A DNA stretch of 64,000 nt from Flavobacterium sp. JAD_PAG50586_2. GTDB taxonomy: Bacteria; Bacteroidota; Bacteroidia; Flavobacteriales; Flavobacteriaceae. Shown here one piece after another: positions 48,082-56,856 of this stretch. The stretch spans positions 744,001-808,000 of the forward strand of contig CP096136.1 of NCBI GenBank assembly GCA_023213215.1, read 5' to 3'. The translations under genes and the position numbers were made by a program. Numbering within the stretch: the first letter of the stretch is position 1; each line of letters starts with the position of its first letter. The notes beneath the pieces were generated by a model. The model worked only from the letters and a program-made list of their open reading frames with translations. It was not told where the DNA came from and made no database searches.

Positions 48082-49122
48082 GTGAAGATACATGAAAAAT
48101 ACATAAAACGCTGTATTGAATTAGCCAAAAATGGTTTGGGAACAACCTATCCTAACCCGATGGTGGGTAGCGTAATTGTATATAATAATGAAATCATCGG
48201 AGAAGGCTGGCACCGAAAAGCGGGCGAACCCCATGCGGAGGTAAATGCCATAAATTCGGTAAAAGACAAATCGGCATTATCAAAATCCACTATCTATGTT
48301 TCGTTGGAACCCTGCAGTCATTTCGGAAAAACACCACCTTGCTGTGACTTAATCATCAAACACAAGATTCCGAATGTGGTAGTGGGAACCATCGATCCAA
48401 ACAGTAAAGTATCGGGAACTGGAATAAAACGGTTAGAGGAAAATGGAGTAAATGTTATTGTTGGGATTTTGGAAAACGAATGCCATGAACTGAACAAGCG
48501 TTTTTTTACTTTCCACAACAAAAAGCGTCCTTATATAATCTTGAAATGGGCAGAAAGCCTGGATGGATTTATAGCGCCACAAAGCAAAGACAAAAAAGAA
48601 CCGGTGTGGATTTCGAATGCGTTTTCCAGACAGTTAGTCCACAAATGGAGAAGTGAAGAACAGGCAATTTTAGTTGGAACCAATACTGTTTTAGAAGACA
48701 ATCCAAAATTGGATGTGCGCGATTGGACAGGCGAAAATCCAATTCGGGTTGTTTTGGACAAAAACGGCAGGATTGATAAAAACCACTATGTAAAAGACGG
48801 ACAAACTAAGACTATCATAATTACAGCACAAGAAAATTTAACATCTAGTGAAAATTGTATTTATGAATATGCTATCTTTGATGATAAGCTAACCAAAAAT
48901 ATTCTCCATATTTTACATAAATATGGAATACAGTCTATACTAATTGAAGGCGGAAGACACACACTTCAAACTTTTATAGATGATAATCTTTGGGATGAAG
49001 CGAAGGTTTTTATTGGCAACATTCATTTAAAAAAGGGCATTAGTGCACCTACCTTAAATGAGGATTTCCAGATTAAAAACGTAAAAGGCGACCAACTTAA
49101 ACTTTATTTCAACCATGATTAA
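48082..49122 (+). CDS. ribD: Bifunctional riboflavin biosynthesis protein RibD
   Basis: The protein (346 residues from GTG 48082) has the cytidine-deaminase-like domain with zinc ligands HAEVNAI and EPCSHFGKTPPCC near residues 49-84, and a C-terminal DHFR-like reductase domain (RPYIILKWAESLDGFIAPQ, GTNTVLEDNP, ILIEGGRHTLQTFIDD). It deaminates and then reduces the riboflavin pathway intermediate. The frame is open further upstream to 47968, but the first residues would be non-family and run into the divergent acetyltransferase, so the GTG is chosen. It overlaps the HAD phosphatase gene by 8 bases. Confidence 0.9.
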   Translation: MKIHEKYIKRCIELAKNGLGTTYPNPMVGSVIVYNNEIIGEGWHRKAGEPHAEVNAINSVKDKSALSKSTIYVSLEPCSHFGKTPPCCDLIIKHKIPNVVVGTIDPNSKVSGTGIKRLEENGVNVIVGILENECHELNKRFFTFHNKKRPYIILKWAESLDGFIAPQSKDKKEPVWISNAFSRQLVHKWRSEEQAILVGTNTVLEDNPKLDVRDWTGENPIRVVLDKNGRIDKNHYVKDGQTKTIIITAQENLTSSENCIYEYAIFDDKLTKNILHILHKYGIQSILIEGGRHTLQTFIDDNLWDEAKVFIGNIHLKKGISAPTLNEDFQIKNVKGDQLKLYFNHD

Positions 49123-49723
49123 TACTATAATTTTCGATTTTGGAGATGTTTTTATAAATCTTAGAAAAGAACAATCTCTTGAAGAATTCAAAAAATTAGG
49201 CTTGCATGGTCCAAACGAAGATTTGTTAGCCCACAATGATTTGTTTGAAAGGGGAAAAATAAGTGAAATCCAATTTATTGACTGCTTTAAAAAATACATT
49301 CCGGATGCACCAATGCAGGATGTCATCAAAGCCTGGAATTCTGTGATTGGCGACTTTCCTTTATACAGGCTCGAATTCCTGCAATTACTTTCTACAAAAT
49401 ACCGCTTATTCCTATTGACCAATACCGATTCCATTCATATCAATCGTTTCGAGCATAAAGTGGGAATGTCATTTTACTCCGATTTTTATCGTTGTTTTGA
49501 AAAGGTGTATTACTCGTATGAAATGGGAATGCGAAAACCAGAGCCTGAAATTTTCAACGCTATCATCCGAAAACACGATCTTTCTCCAAGAAGGACTTTA
49601 TTTGTAGATGATAAAAAAGAAAATACCGACATCGCAGAATCGCTCGGACTGCATGTTTGGAATTTACAGGTTGGAAAAGAAGACGTTGTCGATTTGTTTG
49701 ACAAAAAACACCTGCCGCTATAG
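49115..49723 (+). CDS. HAD family phosphatase
   Basis: The 202-residue protein begins MINTIIFDFGDVFINL, where the FDFGDV motif is the DxD/DxG nucleophile strand. Motif II is in LFLLTNTDSIHINRF, motif III Lys in YEMGMRKPEPEIFNAI and motif IV in LFVDDKKENTDIAESLGL. The cap is a small helical type. Such enzymes hydrolyse phosphate from sugars, nucleotides or riboflavin intermediates; following ribD by an 8-base overlap, a riboflavin pathway phosphatase is plausible but not shown. Confidence 0.85.
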   Translation: MINTIIFDFGDVFINLRKEQSLEEFKKLGLHGPNEDLLAHNDLFERGKISEIQFIDCFKKYIPDAPMQDVIKAWNSVIGDFPLYRLEFLQLLSTKYRLFLLTNTDSIHINRFEHKVGMSFYSDFYRCFEKVYYSYEMGMRKPEPEIFNAIIRKHDLSPRRTLFVDDKKENTDIAESLGLHVWNLQVGKEDVVDLFDKKHLPL

Positions 49724-49725
49724 TT

Positions 49726-50333
49726 TTGGAAATCAAGGACACTTTTAAAACTATTGCATTTCCTTCTCCTGAAATTCTCTTCAAAGAAAAAAACAGTAAG
49801 TTTTTTGGTTACGCCTTTCACGTAACTAACGAAGACGAAATCAAATCCCATTTAGAAAAATTACGAAAGCAGCATACTGGTGCCGGACACTTCTGCTATG
49901 CTTTTCAGCTTGGCGCAGAATCAACTCAGTTTCGCGCTAATGATGATGGCGAGCCCAGTAATTCTGCCGGAATGCCTATTTATGGACAAATACAGTCTTT
50001 TGGACTAACCAATATCTTGGTAGTGGTAGTTCGGTATTTTGGTGGTGTAAAATTGGGTGTTGGCGGATTGATTTCAGCTTATCGTACCGGAGCACAAATG
50101 GCATTGGAGGAATCCGAAATCATAGAAAAGACAATAGACATTCATTTCCGTATTTTGTTTGATTACAAAAACATGAATAAGGTAATGCGTATTATAAAGG
50201 AAAAGAACTTGTCGATCGTATCACAAAAAATGGAAGAAAACTGCGAAATTGAAATTGCAACCCGAAAAAAAATGCCGAACTGGTATTCGACATTTTCAGT
50301 AATTTGTTTGAAGTGGTGATTAAAAAAATCTAA
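49726..50333 (+). CDS. YigZ/IMPACT family protein, one-base frameshift near the end
   Basis: The gene starts at a TTG (49726). The N-terminal UPF0029/IMPACT domain is clear: FFGYAFHVTNEDEIKSHLEKLRKQHTGAGHFCYAFQLG, ANDDGEPSNSAGMPIYGQIQS and VVVRYFGGVKLGVGGLISAYRTG. Without correction it ends at 50319 with a short odd tail; adding one A to the run 50265-50272 gives the tail NAELVFDIFSNLFEVVIKKI and a stop at 50333 (about 202 residues). The family may act as a translation-associated regulator; role in bacteria is unclear. It overlaps the convergent thioesterase by four bases. Confidence 0.8.
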
Positions 50334-50728
50334 GCATCCATAACATCTAAAATGTATTGTGGGGGTGCAATGGCTTTTCCCAAATTTAGGTCTACAAAAA
50401 CCAATAAAAAATAAGCAGTTGTTAATAACTCATTATTTTCGTTCCTGATTTCACATTCAAATTCCACCTTAACAGAGGAATGCCCTTTGAACTTTGTTGT
50501 AACTGTAAGTAAGTCGTCATAACGCGCTGGTTTTTTGTAATTTATAGTCATAGAAACTATTGGGAGCGCAATTCCATTCTCTTCCAGCGATTTATACGAA
50601 ATCCCTTTGTTTCTAAGCCATTCCACACGTCCCATCTCAAAATAGGGCACATAATTGCCATGGTAAACCACACTCATTTGGTCTGTTTCTGAATATCTGA
50701 CCCGAACCTGAATTTGATGCTCATTCAT
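50330..50728 (-). CDS. Acyl-CoA thioesterase (YbgC-like hotdog fold)
   Basis: The 132-residue protein has the 4HBT pattern VRVRYSETDQMSVVYHGNYVPYFEMGRVEWLR near residue 8-40, with the YHGNY motif and the Asp of TDQM that correspond to the YbgC active site. Subsequent strands (INYKKPARYDDLLTVTTKF, ECEIRNENNELLTTAYFLLVFVD) complete the hotdog. YbgC-type enzymes hydrolyse acyl-CoA; chain preference is not predictable. It is divergently placed upstream of dnaA. Confidence 0.85.
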   Translation of the reverse strand: MNEHQIQVRVRYSETDQMSVVYHGNYVPYFEMGRVEWLRNKGISYKSLEENGIALPIVSMTINYKKPARYDDLLTVTTKFKGHSSVKVEFECEIRNENNELLTTAYFLLVFVDLNLGKAIAPPQYILDVMDA

Positions 50729-50819
50729 CTTATTTTTCTGCTTTTTATCTTAAGTTAAACTTACCTTTACAACAATATTTTTAAAAAATCAATGCCATTT
50801 TAATTTTTTTTAACGAATT

Positions 50820-50828
50820 TTATTCACA
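50820..50828 (+). promoter_or_regulatory. DnaA-box-like nonamer upstream of dnaA
   Basis: TTATTCACA fits the TTATnCACA consensus and lies 88 bases before the dnaA start. One box alone does not prove an origin or autoregulation. Confidence 0.35.
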
Positions 50829-50915
50829 TATTTGTTACCCCGAAAAACATGAAAACATTTGCTGTTTTTATCGAGACAAAACCTAATACATAAATACTAT
50901 AATTTTAAACCAAAT

Positions 50916-52342
50916 ATGAGCAAAACTGCGCAATCGGTGTGGGAAAACTGTCTACTATTTATAAAAGACAATATTCAAGAGCAAGCTTTCAAAACTTGGT
51001 TTGAACCGATTAAATCAGTGGAACTAACTGATAATGCACTTTACATTCAGGTTCCGAGCAAATTCTTCTACGAATGGCTTGAAGAACACTATGTAAAACT
51101 ATTGAAAGTCGCATTAACAAAAGAACTTGGCAAAAACGCAAAGTTACTGTATAAAATCAAGATGGAAAACACTTATGGCAACAAACAACCGTTTACGGAA
51201 CAATTGCCAAGTGCCCACCGTAGTCCAATAAAATCACAAGACGTTGACGCTCCGTTTAAAAACCTGAATCCGGAATTAAAAAATCCATTTGTAATTCCAG
51301 GAATCAGAAACTTAAAAATTGAGTCGCAGCTAAATCCCAATTACAGTTTTGACAATTTCCTTGAAGGCGATTCTAATAGATTAGCCCGTTCTGCAGGTAT
51401 GGCTGTAGCCAACAAACCTGGAGGGACATCCTTCAATCCTTTATTGATTTTTGGTGGTGTCGGATTAGGAAAAACCCACTTAGCGCATGCTATTGGTGTT
51501 GAGATAAAAGATAAATACCCGGAAAAAACAGTGCTGTATATTTCTGCTGAAGTTTTCACGCAACAATATATTGACTCTGTAAAAAAGAATAACAGAAACG
51601 ATTTCATTCATTTCTACCAATTGATTGATGTGTTGATTATTGATGACGTTCAGTTCCTTTCAGGAAAAACCGGAACGCAGGATGTTTTCTTCCACATCTT
51701 CAATTACTTACATCAAAATGGCAAACAGGTAATCCTTACTTCAGATAAGGCTCCCGTTGATATGCAGGACATTGAACAACGTTTATTGTCGCGTTTCAAA
51801 TGGGGATTGTCTGCCGAATTGCACCAACCCGATTACGAAACAAGGATTTCAATCTTAAAAAACATTTTATACCGTGACGGTGTTGAAATGCCAGACGAAA
51901 TCATTGAATATGTTGCCCGCAATATCAAATCAAACGTTAGAGAGTTGGAAGGCGCTATTATTTCGTTGATTGCCCAGTCTTCTTTCAATAAAAAGAAGTG
52001 ACTTTGGATTTGGCCAAAAGCGTGGTAGAGAAATTTGTTAAAAATGTTAAGCGTGAAATTTCTATCGACTACATCCAAAAAGTAGTTTCAGATTATTTCC
52101 AGTTAGACATAGATACTTTACAATCAAAAACAAGAAAACGTCACGTTGTTCAGGCCCGTCAATTGGCTATGTTCTTTGCAAAGAAATTTACAAAATCATC
52201 TTTGGCCAACATTGGTTCGCAAATTGGAGACAGGGATCATGCCACAGTATTGCATGCCTGTAAAACCGTTGACAATTTAGTTTCAACTGATAAACAATTC
52301 AAAAAATTCGTAGAAGATATTCATAAAAAATTATCACTATAA
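50916..52342 (+). CDS. dnaA: Chromosomal replication initiator DnaA, one-base frameshift
   Basis: Restored with one A at run 51990-51994, the protein is 475 residues. Domain I is MSKTAQSVWENCLLFIKDNIQEQAFKTWFEPI. Domain III has Walker A GGVGLGKTHLAHAIG, Walker B VLIIDDVQFLSGK and the box VII Arg region NVRELEGAI. Domain IV carries GDRDHATVLHACKTV, the DNA-binding signature. A longer upstream frame (from 50859) exists, but domain I begins at the ATG 50916. The break after SSFNKK would remove domain IV, so the cell would lack replication initiation if real; a sequence error is the likely reading. Confidence 0.92.
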
Positions 52343-52383
52343 GTGCTTTTTGAGTAAGTTTGCGGTTTAGAAATAAACACATT

Positions 52384-52851
52384 ATGCCCGTTAAAATTTT
52401 AATGGTTTGTCTTGGAAACATCTGCCGATCTCCATTGGCCGAAGGTCTTTTAGCGGCTAAACTCCCGAAAGATAAATTCTTTGTCGATTCTGCAGGAACC
52501 GGTGCTTACCACATTGGAAAGCAACCCGATCAACGTTCTGTAATGACGGCTCAGAAAAAAGGACTCGACATTACCTATCAAAAAGCAAGGCAATTTACTT
52601 CAAGGGATTTTGATGATTTCGATTATATCTTTGTGATGGATAACACCAATTATGACGATGTGATTGGTTTGGCCAAAACAGAGGAGCACAAAAAGAAAGT
52701 ACAGCTTATCCTCAATGACCTTTTCCCTGGTGACAATGTAGATGTTCCGGATCCTTATTACGGATTGCAGAATGGTTTCGACATGGTTTATGAAATGCTT
52801 GACGAAACCTGTGATATTATTTCCAAAAAACTGATTGAAAAACATCCCTAA
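52384..52851 (+). CDS. Low molecular weight protein-tyrosine phosphatase
   Basis: The 155-residue enzyme (ATG 52384; eight more residues upstream are possible) starts with the P-loop VCLGNICRSPLAEG (C-x5-R) and has the general acid Asp in DVPDPYYG. It dephosphorylates phosphotyrosine or related residues, and in many bacteria controls exopolysaccharide export with a partner kinase, which is not in this window. It overlaps the RsmI-like gene by one base (TAATG). Confidence 0.88.
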   Translation: MPVKILMVCLGNICRSPLAEGLLAAKLPKDKFFVDSAGTGAYHIGKQPDQRSVMTAQKKGLDITYQKARQFTSRDFDDFDYIFVMDNTNYDDVIGLAKTEEHKKKVQLILNDLFPGDNVDVPDPYYGLQNGFDMVYEMLDETCDIISKKLIEKHP

Positions 52852-53576
52852 TGGAAAAACCGGTAACATTAAGAGGGAAACTTTATTTAATCCCAACCAC
52901 CTTGGGAGAAATGGATCCCAATGATGTATTGCCTCAAACCGTAAAAAGGGCTATAGATTTTATTGGCGATTATATTGTAGAAAACGAAAAAACGGCCCGT
53001 AAATTTATCAAATCCATCCATCCTGAAAAGGTTCAGTCCGGCTTAAGGATCTCTACCCTGAATAAACGCACCGAAGATTCCGAATATAACGCAATGATCG
53101 CACCTTGCTTAAACGGATTCAACATAGGCCTAATGAGTGAAGCGGGATGTCCCGGCGTGGCCGATCCTGGTGCCGTAATTGTAAAGATTGCCCATGAGAA
53201 AGGAATCCAGGTAGTTCCTTTGGTTGGACCTTCTTCCATCCTATTGGCAATGATGGGTTCCGGAATGAACGGGCAGAGCTTTGCCTTTAATGGTTACCTT
53301 CCTATTGATAAAGGAGACAAAAAAGCAGCCTTGAAAAACTACGAAAGCCTTTCAAACAACAAAAACCAGTCGCAGATTTTTATTGAAACTCCATACCGGA
53401 ACAATAAGCTTTTAGAAGACTTATTGCAGGCGCTACAACCCAACACCCACCTCTGCATTGCAACAGACATTACCCTACCAACAGAATACATCAAAACACT
53501 TCGTGTAGCTGATTGGAAGAAGGTGAAGGTGGATCTTCACAATAGGCCAACTATTTTTATAATACATAAGTTTTAA
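52851..53576 (+). CDS. RsmI-like SAM-dependent (tetrapyrrole methylase fold) methyltransferase
   Basis: The 241-residue protein has the SAM/tetrapyrrole-methylase fold: LYLIPTTLGEM, then the SAM loop LMSEAGCPGVADPG, followed by VPLVGPSSILLAMMGSGMNGQSFAFNGYLP and FIETPYRNNKLLEDLL. The P-loop-like motifs match the RsmI family (2'-O-methylation of 16S C1402), but the N-terminus is unusually long before the first motif (residues 1-80) and the bacterial RsmI core is partly shifted. It may instead be a divergent member of this family. It is co-translated with the phosphatase gene. Confidence 0.75.
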   Translation: MEKPVTLRGKLYLIPTTLGEMDPNDVLPQTVKRAIDFIGDYIVENEKTARKFIKSIHPEKVQSGLRISTLNKRTEDSEYNAMIAPCLNGFNIGLMSEAGCPGVADPGAVIVKIAHEKGIQVVPLVGPSSILLAMMGSGMNGQSFAFNGYLPIDKGDKKAALKNYESLSNNKNQSQIFIETPYRNNKLLEDLLQALQPNTHLCIATDITLPTEYIKTLRVADWKKVKVDLHNRPTIFIIHKF

Positions 53577-53580
53577 AGTC

Positions 53581-53660
53581 GCTTACGAACTAAAGTTCGT
53601 GTACCTGAAGCCCGCTGGGCTTCCTCCTCTTAATATCAAATATAAGTTCTAAAGTTCGTG
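53581..53660. repeat. Dispersed palindromic repeat element, copy 2
   Basis: The perfect dyad ACGAACTTTAGTTCGT (reverse strand orientation, 53586-53601) is followed by the hairpin GAAGCCCGCTGGGCTTC (53607-53623), then CTCCTCTTAATATCAAAT (53624-53641), the exact inverse of 43123-43140. A degenerate copy of the dyad follows (AAAGTTCGTG). The 219-base gap contains no gene. Confidence 0.7.
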
Positions 53661-53795
53661 CGCCTTACTGCCTTTTACCGAAAATACCGTGAAACCTACC
53701 GTTTATAACGCCAAAGCCACCGTTCGTAACATTGTCATTACTTATATAAATTATTCTTAATTACTTAGCCGTTCTAACATTAAATATTATTAGTC

Positions 53796-54281
53796 ATGCC
53801 ATTTAACAACATGGACAGCAGGCATTTTAGTGCCACAGAAAAAAACGCAGTTCTTGCTGCATTAACTGCTTTAGAAACCGCACTTGCAGGCAAGCTTGCC
53901 AACCTCTCTCCCGAAGAGCGCCAACAGTACGGGAGCGTTAACGAACAAAACAAGCTGATTATCAACAAAGTCAAAGATTACCGCGACATGCAGCCGGGCA
54001 TGAGTTCACCCGAAGTCAACTGGACAGAATTTATGAACGATTACGACTCAAGGAATTTCATCCAGAACATCCAACAACGTATGCAGGTTACTTTCGAAGG
54101 ACTTATCGCGGCCAAAATGCTGCATGACTGGGACAATTTCCACGCTTCGTTGATGGACTACAACTATTCTAAGTATCGAATGAATTCTGATGCTCACGGT
54201 TATGAAGGGAAGGTTAACGAGCTGAAGCAGTTTTTTCAAGGAGGCACTCCTCCTGAGATTGCTCCAAAAAATGAAGAATAA
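53796..54281 (+). CDS. Hypothetical helical protein, 161 residues
   Basis: The frame is intact from ATG 53796 and begins MPFNNMDSRHFSATEKNAVLAALTALETALAGKLANLSPEERQQYG. The protein is predicted helical and soluble, with no signal peptide; the middle contains WTEFMNDYDSRNFIQNIQQRMQ and the tail is Gly/Pro/Glu-rich. I do not recognise the family. Base composition is visibly more GC-rich than nearby genes. It lies between a dispersed repeat (53581-53660) and a very large nested palindrome (54288-54526), which suggests acquired or mobile DNA, though that is only contextual. Confidence 0.5.
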   Translation: MPFNNMDSRHFSATEKNAVLAALTALETALAGKLANLSPEERQQYGSVNEQNKLIINKVKDYRDMQPGMSSPEVNWTEFMNDYDSRNFIQNIQQRMQVTFEGLIAAKMLHDWDNFHASLMDYNYSKYRMNSDAHGYEGKVNELKQFFQGGTPPEIAPKNEE

Positions 54282-54287
54282 GCAGGC

Positions 54288-54526
54288 AACCACGTTGCAG
54301 AACGCCATCAGCCTGGTTATTCAACCCCATCAGACACGTTCGGAACGTGGTAAACTACGTAGGAAGACGTATCCAGATACGTTACATAACGTACCTGATA
54401 GCGTATAAGAACGTAGTTGATTACGTTATACAACCTATCTGATGGGGTTCTAACGTAGTAAACCACGTCTACCAACCGGGTTGATGGCGTTCACCAACCA
54501 CCTCAGCGGGGTTAGACAACGTGGTT
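54288..54526. repeat. Large nested palindromic element, about 240 bases
   Basis: Three concentric arm pairs are readable: AACCACGTTG (54288-54297) with CAACGTGGTT (54517-54526); AACGCCATCAGCC (54301-54313) with GGTTGATGGCGTT (54479-54491, one wobble); AACCCCATCAGA (54323-54334) with TCTGATGGGGTT (54438-54449). Inside are local perfect hairpins CACGTTC/GAACGTG (54335-54349), ACGTATC/GATACGT (54367-54382) and ATAACGTA/TACGTTAT (54386-54393 with 54422-54429). It starts 7 bases after a gene's stop codon. Confidence 0.75.
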
Positions 54527-54831
54527 AACCGCTTAAATGAAGAAGCTTCCAGTAAACTAGACTGCCCCCAAAAAGTTAGACACTTTATGGGGGCATTTTT
54601 ATTTCTGCACTGCGGTGTGAATGCAGCGGGTTGAGTGTTAGTAAGTTTAAGGTTATGAGGTGTGCATGGATGAGTCCGCTTCATCTACTGCCGAAGAAAT
54701 TACGTACGAATGGATTCGTATTAACTGCCAAAAATTGCAATAAATCTGAAATTTATCAAAAACAACTAAAAAAACAGTTGCTCAACTATAAATTTAGTTT
54801 AAATTAGCTATTCAATCAAAAATCAAAAAAA
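54527..54831. other. Intergenic region with hairpins
   Basis: After the large palindrome there is no gene until 54832. It contains the terminator-like hairpin at 54563-54600 and the perfect dyad TACGAAT/ATTCGTA (54705-54720). Nothing else recognisable was seen. Confidence 0.5.
54563..54600 (+). terminator. Terminator-like hairpin, also resembling an IS3-family end
   Basis: TGCCCCCA (54563-54570) and TGGGGGCA (54588-54595) form an 8-base stem around AAAAGTTAGACACTTTA, followed by TTTTT. The loop sequence AAAAAGTTAGACAC recalls IS3-family terminal repeats, but no transposase lies nearby. Confidence 0.5.
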
Positions 54832-55943
54832 ATGAAATCTAATTTATCATTGTGCATTACAGGTACACTACTGCTTACAAGCATTGTCTTCTCACAAAAT
54901 ATAAATCAAGATGAACTTGCTGGAAATCTTGGAGCAGACTTTATAAAAGGCAAAGAAAATGCGGCTCTTTCAATTGGGGTTTACAACAATGGTGGAATCT
55001 CTTATTACAATTATGGGTCAGTTAAAATTGGAAGCAAAAACAAGCCGGATTCAAAAACTATTTATGAAATTGGTTCAATAACCAAATCGTTCGTGAGCCT
55101 AATTTTGGCAAATGCTGTTATTGAAAAAAAGATAAGCCTGGAAGATGACATACGGAAATATCTCGACGGAAATTATAAAAACTTAGAATTCGATGGAAAG
55201 CCGATAAAAATTGCCTATTTGGCCAATACAACATCCGGAATACCAAATTGGTTACCCGTAACACCAAATGAAATAGCAAATGCTTTGCCTGATTCTACGG
55301 CTTTTTTAAGAAATCGGATTTATGGGAAATATACCAAAAAGGATTTTTTGACGCTCTACATACAGTTACATTAGATACAATTCCCGGGTTTAAAACAAGA
55401 CATTCAAATGCGGCTACACAGCTACTCACATTTATTCTTGAAAAGGTTTATAATTCCCCTATTGAAAAATTAGTAGCTGATTATATAACCATCCCAAATA
55501 AAATGGTAAATACCTCATTCCTGGCTTCGAAAAACAATGTCGATAAATTGATTTTAGGTTATGACGGCAAAGGAAATAAAATGCCTTATTTTACAACAGA
55601 CCTTTTAAAGGGTGCTGGCGGAATTAATTCTACAACTTCAGATTTAATGAATTTCATAAAACTCCAGCTTGACTATAAAAATAAAGCCGTAGCCCTAAGC
55701 CAGTCCGAATCTTTTAATACCGGGCAATATACCATCGGATTGAATTGGCTAAAATACAAACATGATAATGGCAATCATCAGGTATGGACTGACGGAGGGA
55801 CTTATGGTTTTACAAGCTATCTTGTCCTCTATCCTGAAATTAACAGCGGAATTGTTATTTTAACTAACGTCTCTGACGATGAAGTGCCAGGAAAAATTGG
55901 CACTATATCTTATAAGATATTCGAAATACTTCAAAAAAAGTAA
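54832..55943 (+). CDS. Secreted serine hydrolase of the beta-lactamase family, one-base frameshift
   Basis: The protein reads as about 370 residues after adding one T to the run 55344-55349. It has a signal peptide (MKSNLSLCITGTLLLTSIVFS), the SxxK motif SITK within EIGSITKSFVS near residue 83, a middle motif H-S-N (TRHSNAATQL) in place of the usual Y-x-N, and a third motif WTDGGTYGF near the end. This is the class C/DD-peptidase-like fold, probably an esterase or DD-carboxypeptidase, not necessarily a resistance enzyme. It stands alone with repeats upstream. Confidence 0.8.
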
Positions 55944-56290
55944 ATTGATCTGATAGCTTTTACTTCTTCGCAAAACAGATTGCACGGATTTATAAATCCG
56001 TGTTTCAATCTAAATAGTTGTCACTAAATGCACACAAACAAAGCGACTACCGAAGGAATTCGACGCCATCCGGGTTTGAATACTCATTAAAATAAACCTT
56101 TGATAGTATCAAATGATACTATCAACAAAAAAACCTGCTCAAACTAATGAACAGGTTAATATATTTGTTTAATAAAGAGTCAACCTTTTTTAGGACTACT
56201 CATAAAGTGCAGCTTATAGAAATATCCCGTAGATGACAAACATCATTTTTTACATTGGGCAACCTCACTACTTTTACCGAAAAATGAGGT
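55944..56290. other. Intergenic region with hairpins
   Basis: No gene is visible. It contains a stem GATTGcACGGATTT/AAATCCGTGttTCAATC at about 55978-56012, a perfect 10-base hairpin TGATAGTATC/GATACTATCA (56101-56124), and a stem AACCTG/CAGGTT (about 56132-56157). Confidence 0.45.
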
Positions 56291-56854
56291 ATGAGAGTTT
56301 ATATCCTTTTAGCACATCCCAGTAAAATTAGCTTTAACGCCGCCTTGGCCGATGCTTATGAACAGCAGGCAAAAAAGCTTGGGCACGAGGTGAGGCGGCA
56401 AAACCTGGGCGATATGGATTTTGATCCAATCTTATGGGATGGATACAAAACACCCCAGGAACTGGAACCCGATTTAGTAAAAGCACAGGAAAATATCTTG
56501 TGGTGCGAAAAATGGGTGATCTTTTATCCAATATGGTGGGGATCTGTTCCTGCACTGCTAAAAGGTTTTTTAGACAGGGCGATGCAATCAGGCTTTGCGT
56601 ATAAATATCATAAGTTTGGCCCTTTTTGGGATAAACTGCTCAAAGGGAGGTCTGCACATCTTATAACCACCTGCGATGCTCCCAGCTTCTGGATTTGGTT
56701 CATGTACCGTAATAGCGACGTTAATCTGATGAAACAGGCCACTCTGAAGTTTTGTGGCTTCAGCCCGGTAAAGATAACACGGTTCGACCGCATCAGGTCA
56801 CGCAGCAAAAAGGAACTAGAAGAATTCATCGATAAAGTAAGGAATATTGCCTAA
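56291..56854 (+). CDS. NAD(P)H-dependent oxidoreductase (flavodoxin-fold quinone reductase type)
   Basis: The 187-residue protein begins RVYILLAHPSKISFNAAL, the FMN-binding loop of the KefF/MdaB/NQO1 family, then has DPILWDGY, EKWVIFYPIWWGSVPALLKGFLDRAM (the second flavin loop) and a C-terminal helix. It would reduce quinones or similar acceptors with NAD(P)H, using FMN or FAD. It lies 2 bases before the small membrane-protein gene at 56857, suggesting a shared transcript. Confidence 0.82.
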   Translation: MRVYILLAHPSKISFNAALADAYEQQAKKLGHEVRRQNLGDMDFDPILWDGYKTPQELEPDLVKAQENILWCEKWVIFYPIWWGSVPALLKGFLDRAMQSGFAYKYHKFGPFWDKLLKGRSAHLITTCDAPSFWIWFMYRNSDVNLMKQATLKFCGFSPVKITRFDRIRSRSKKELEEFIDKVRNIA

Positions 56855-56856
56855 TC

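Noticed and set aside
50820..50915. Replication origin upstream of dnaA
   Set aside because: Only one DnaA-like box and no AT-rich unwinding cluster were seen; the location of the origin cannot be settled here.
51998..52342. Second open frame of dnaA as a separate gene
   Set aside because: It is the domain IV of DnaA; one added A in the run 51990-51994 joins the two halves into a normal-length protein.
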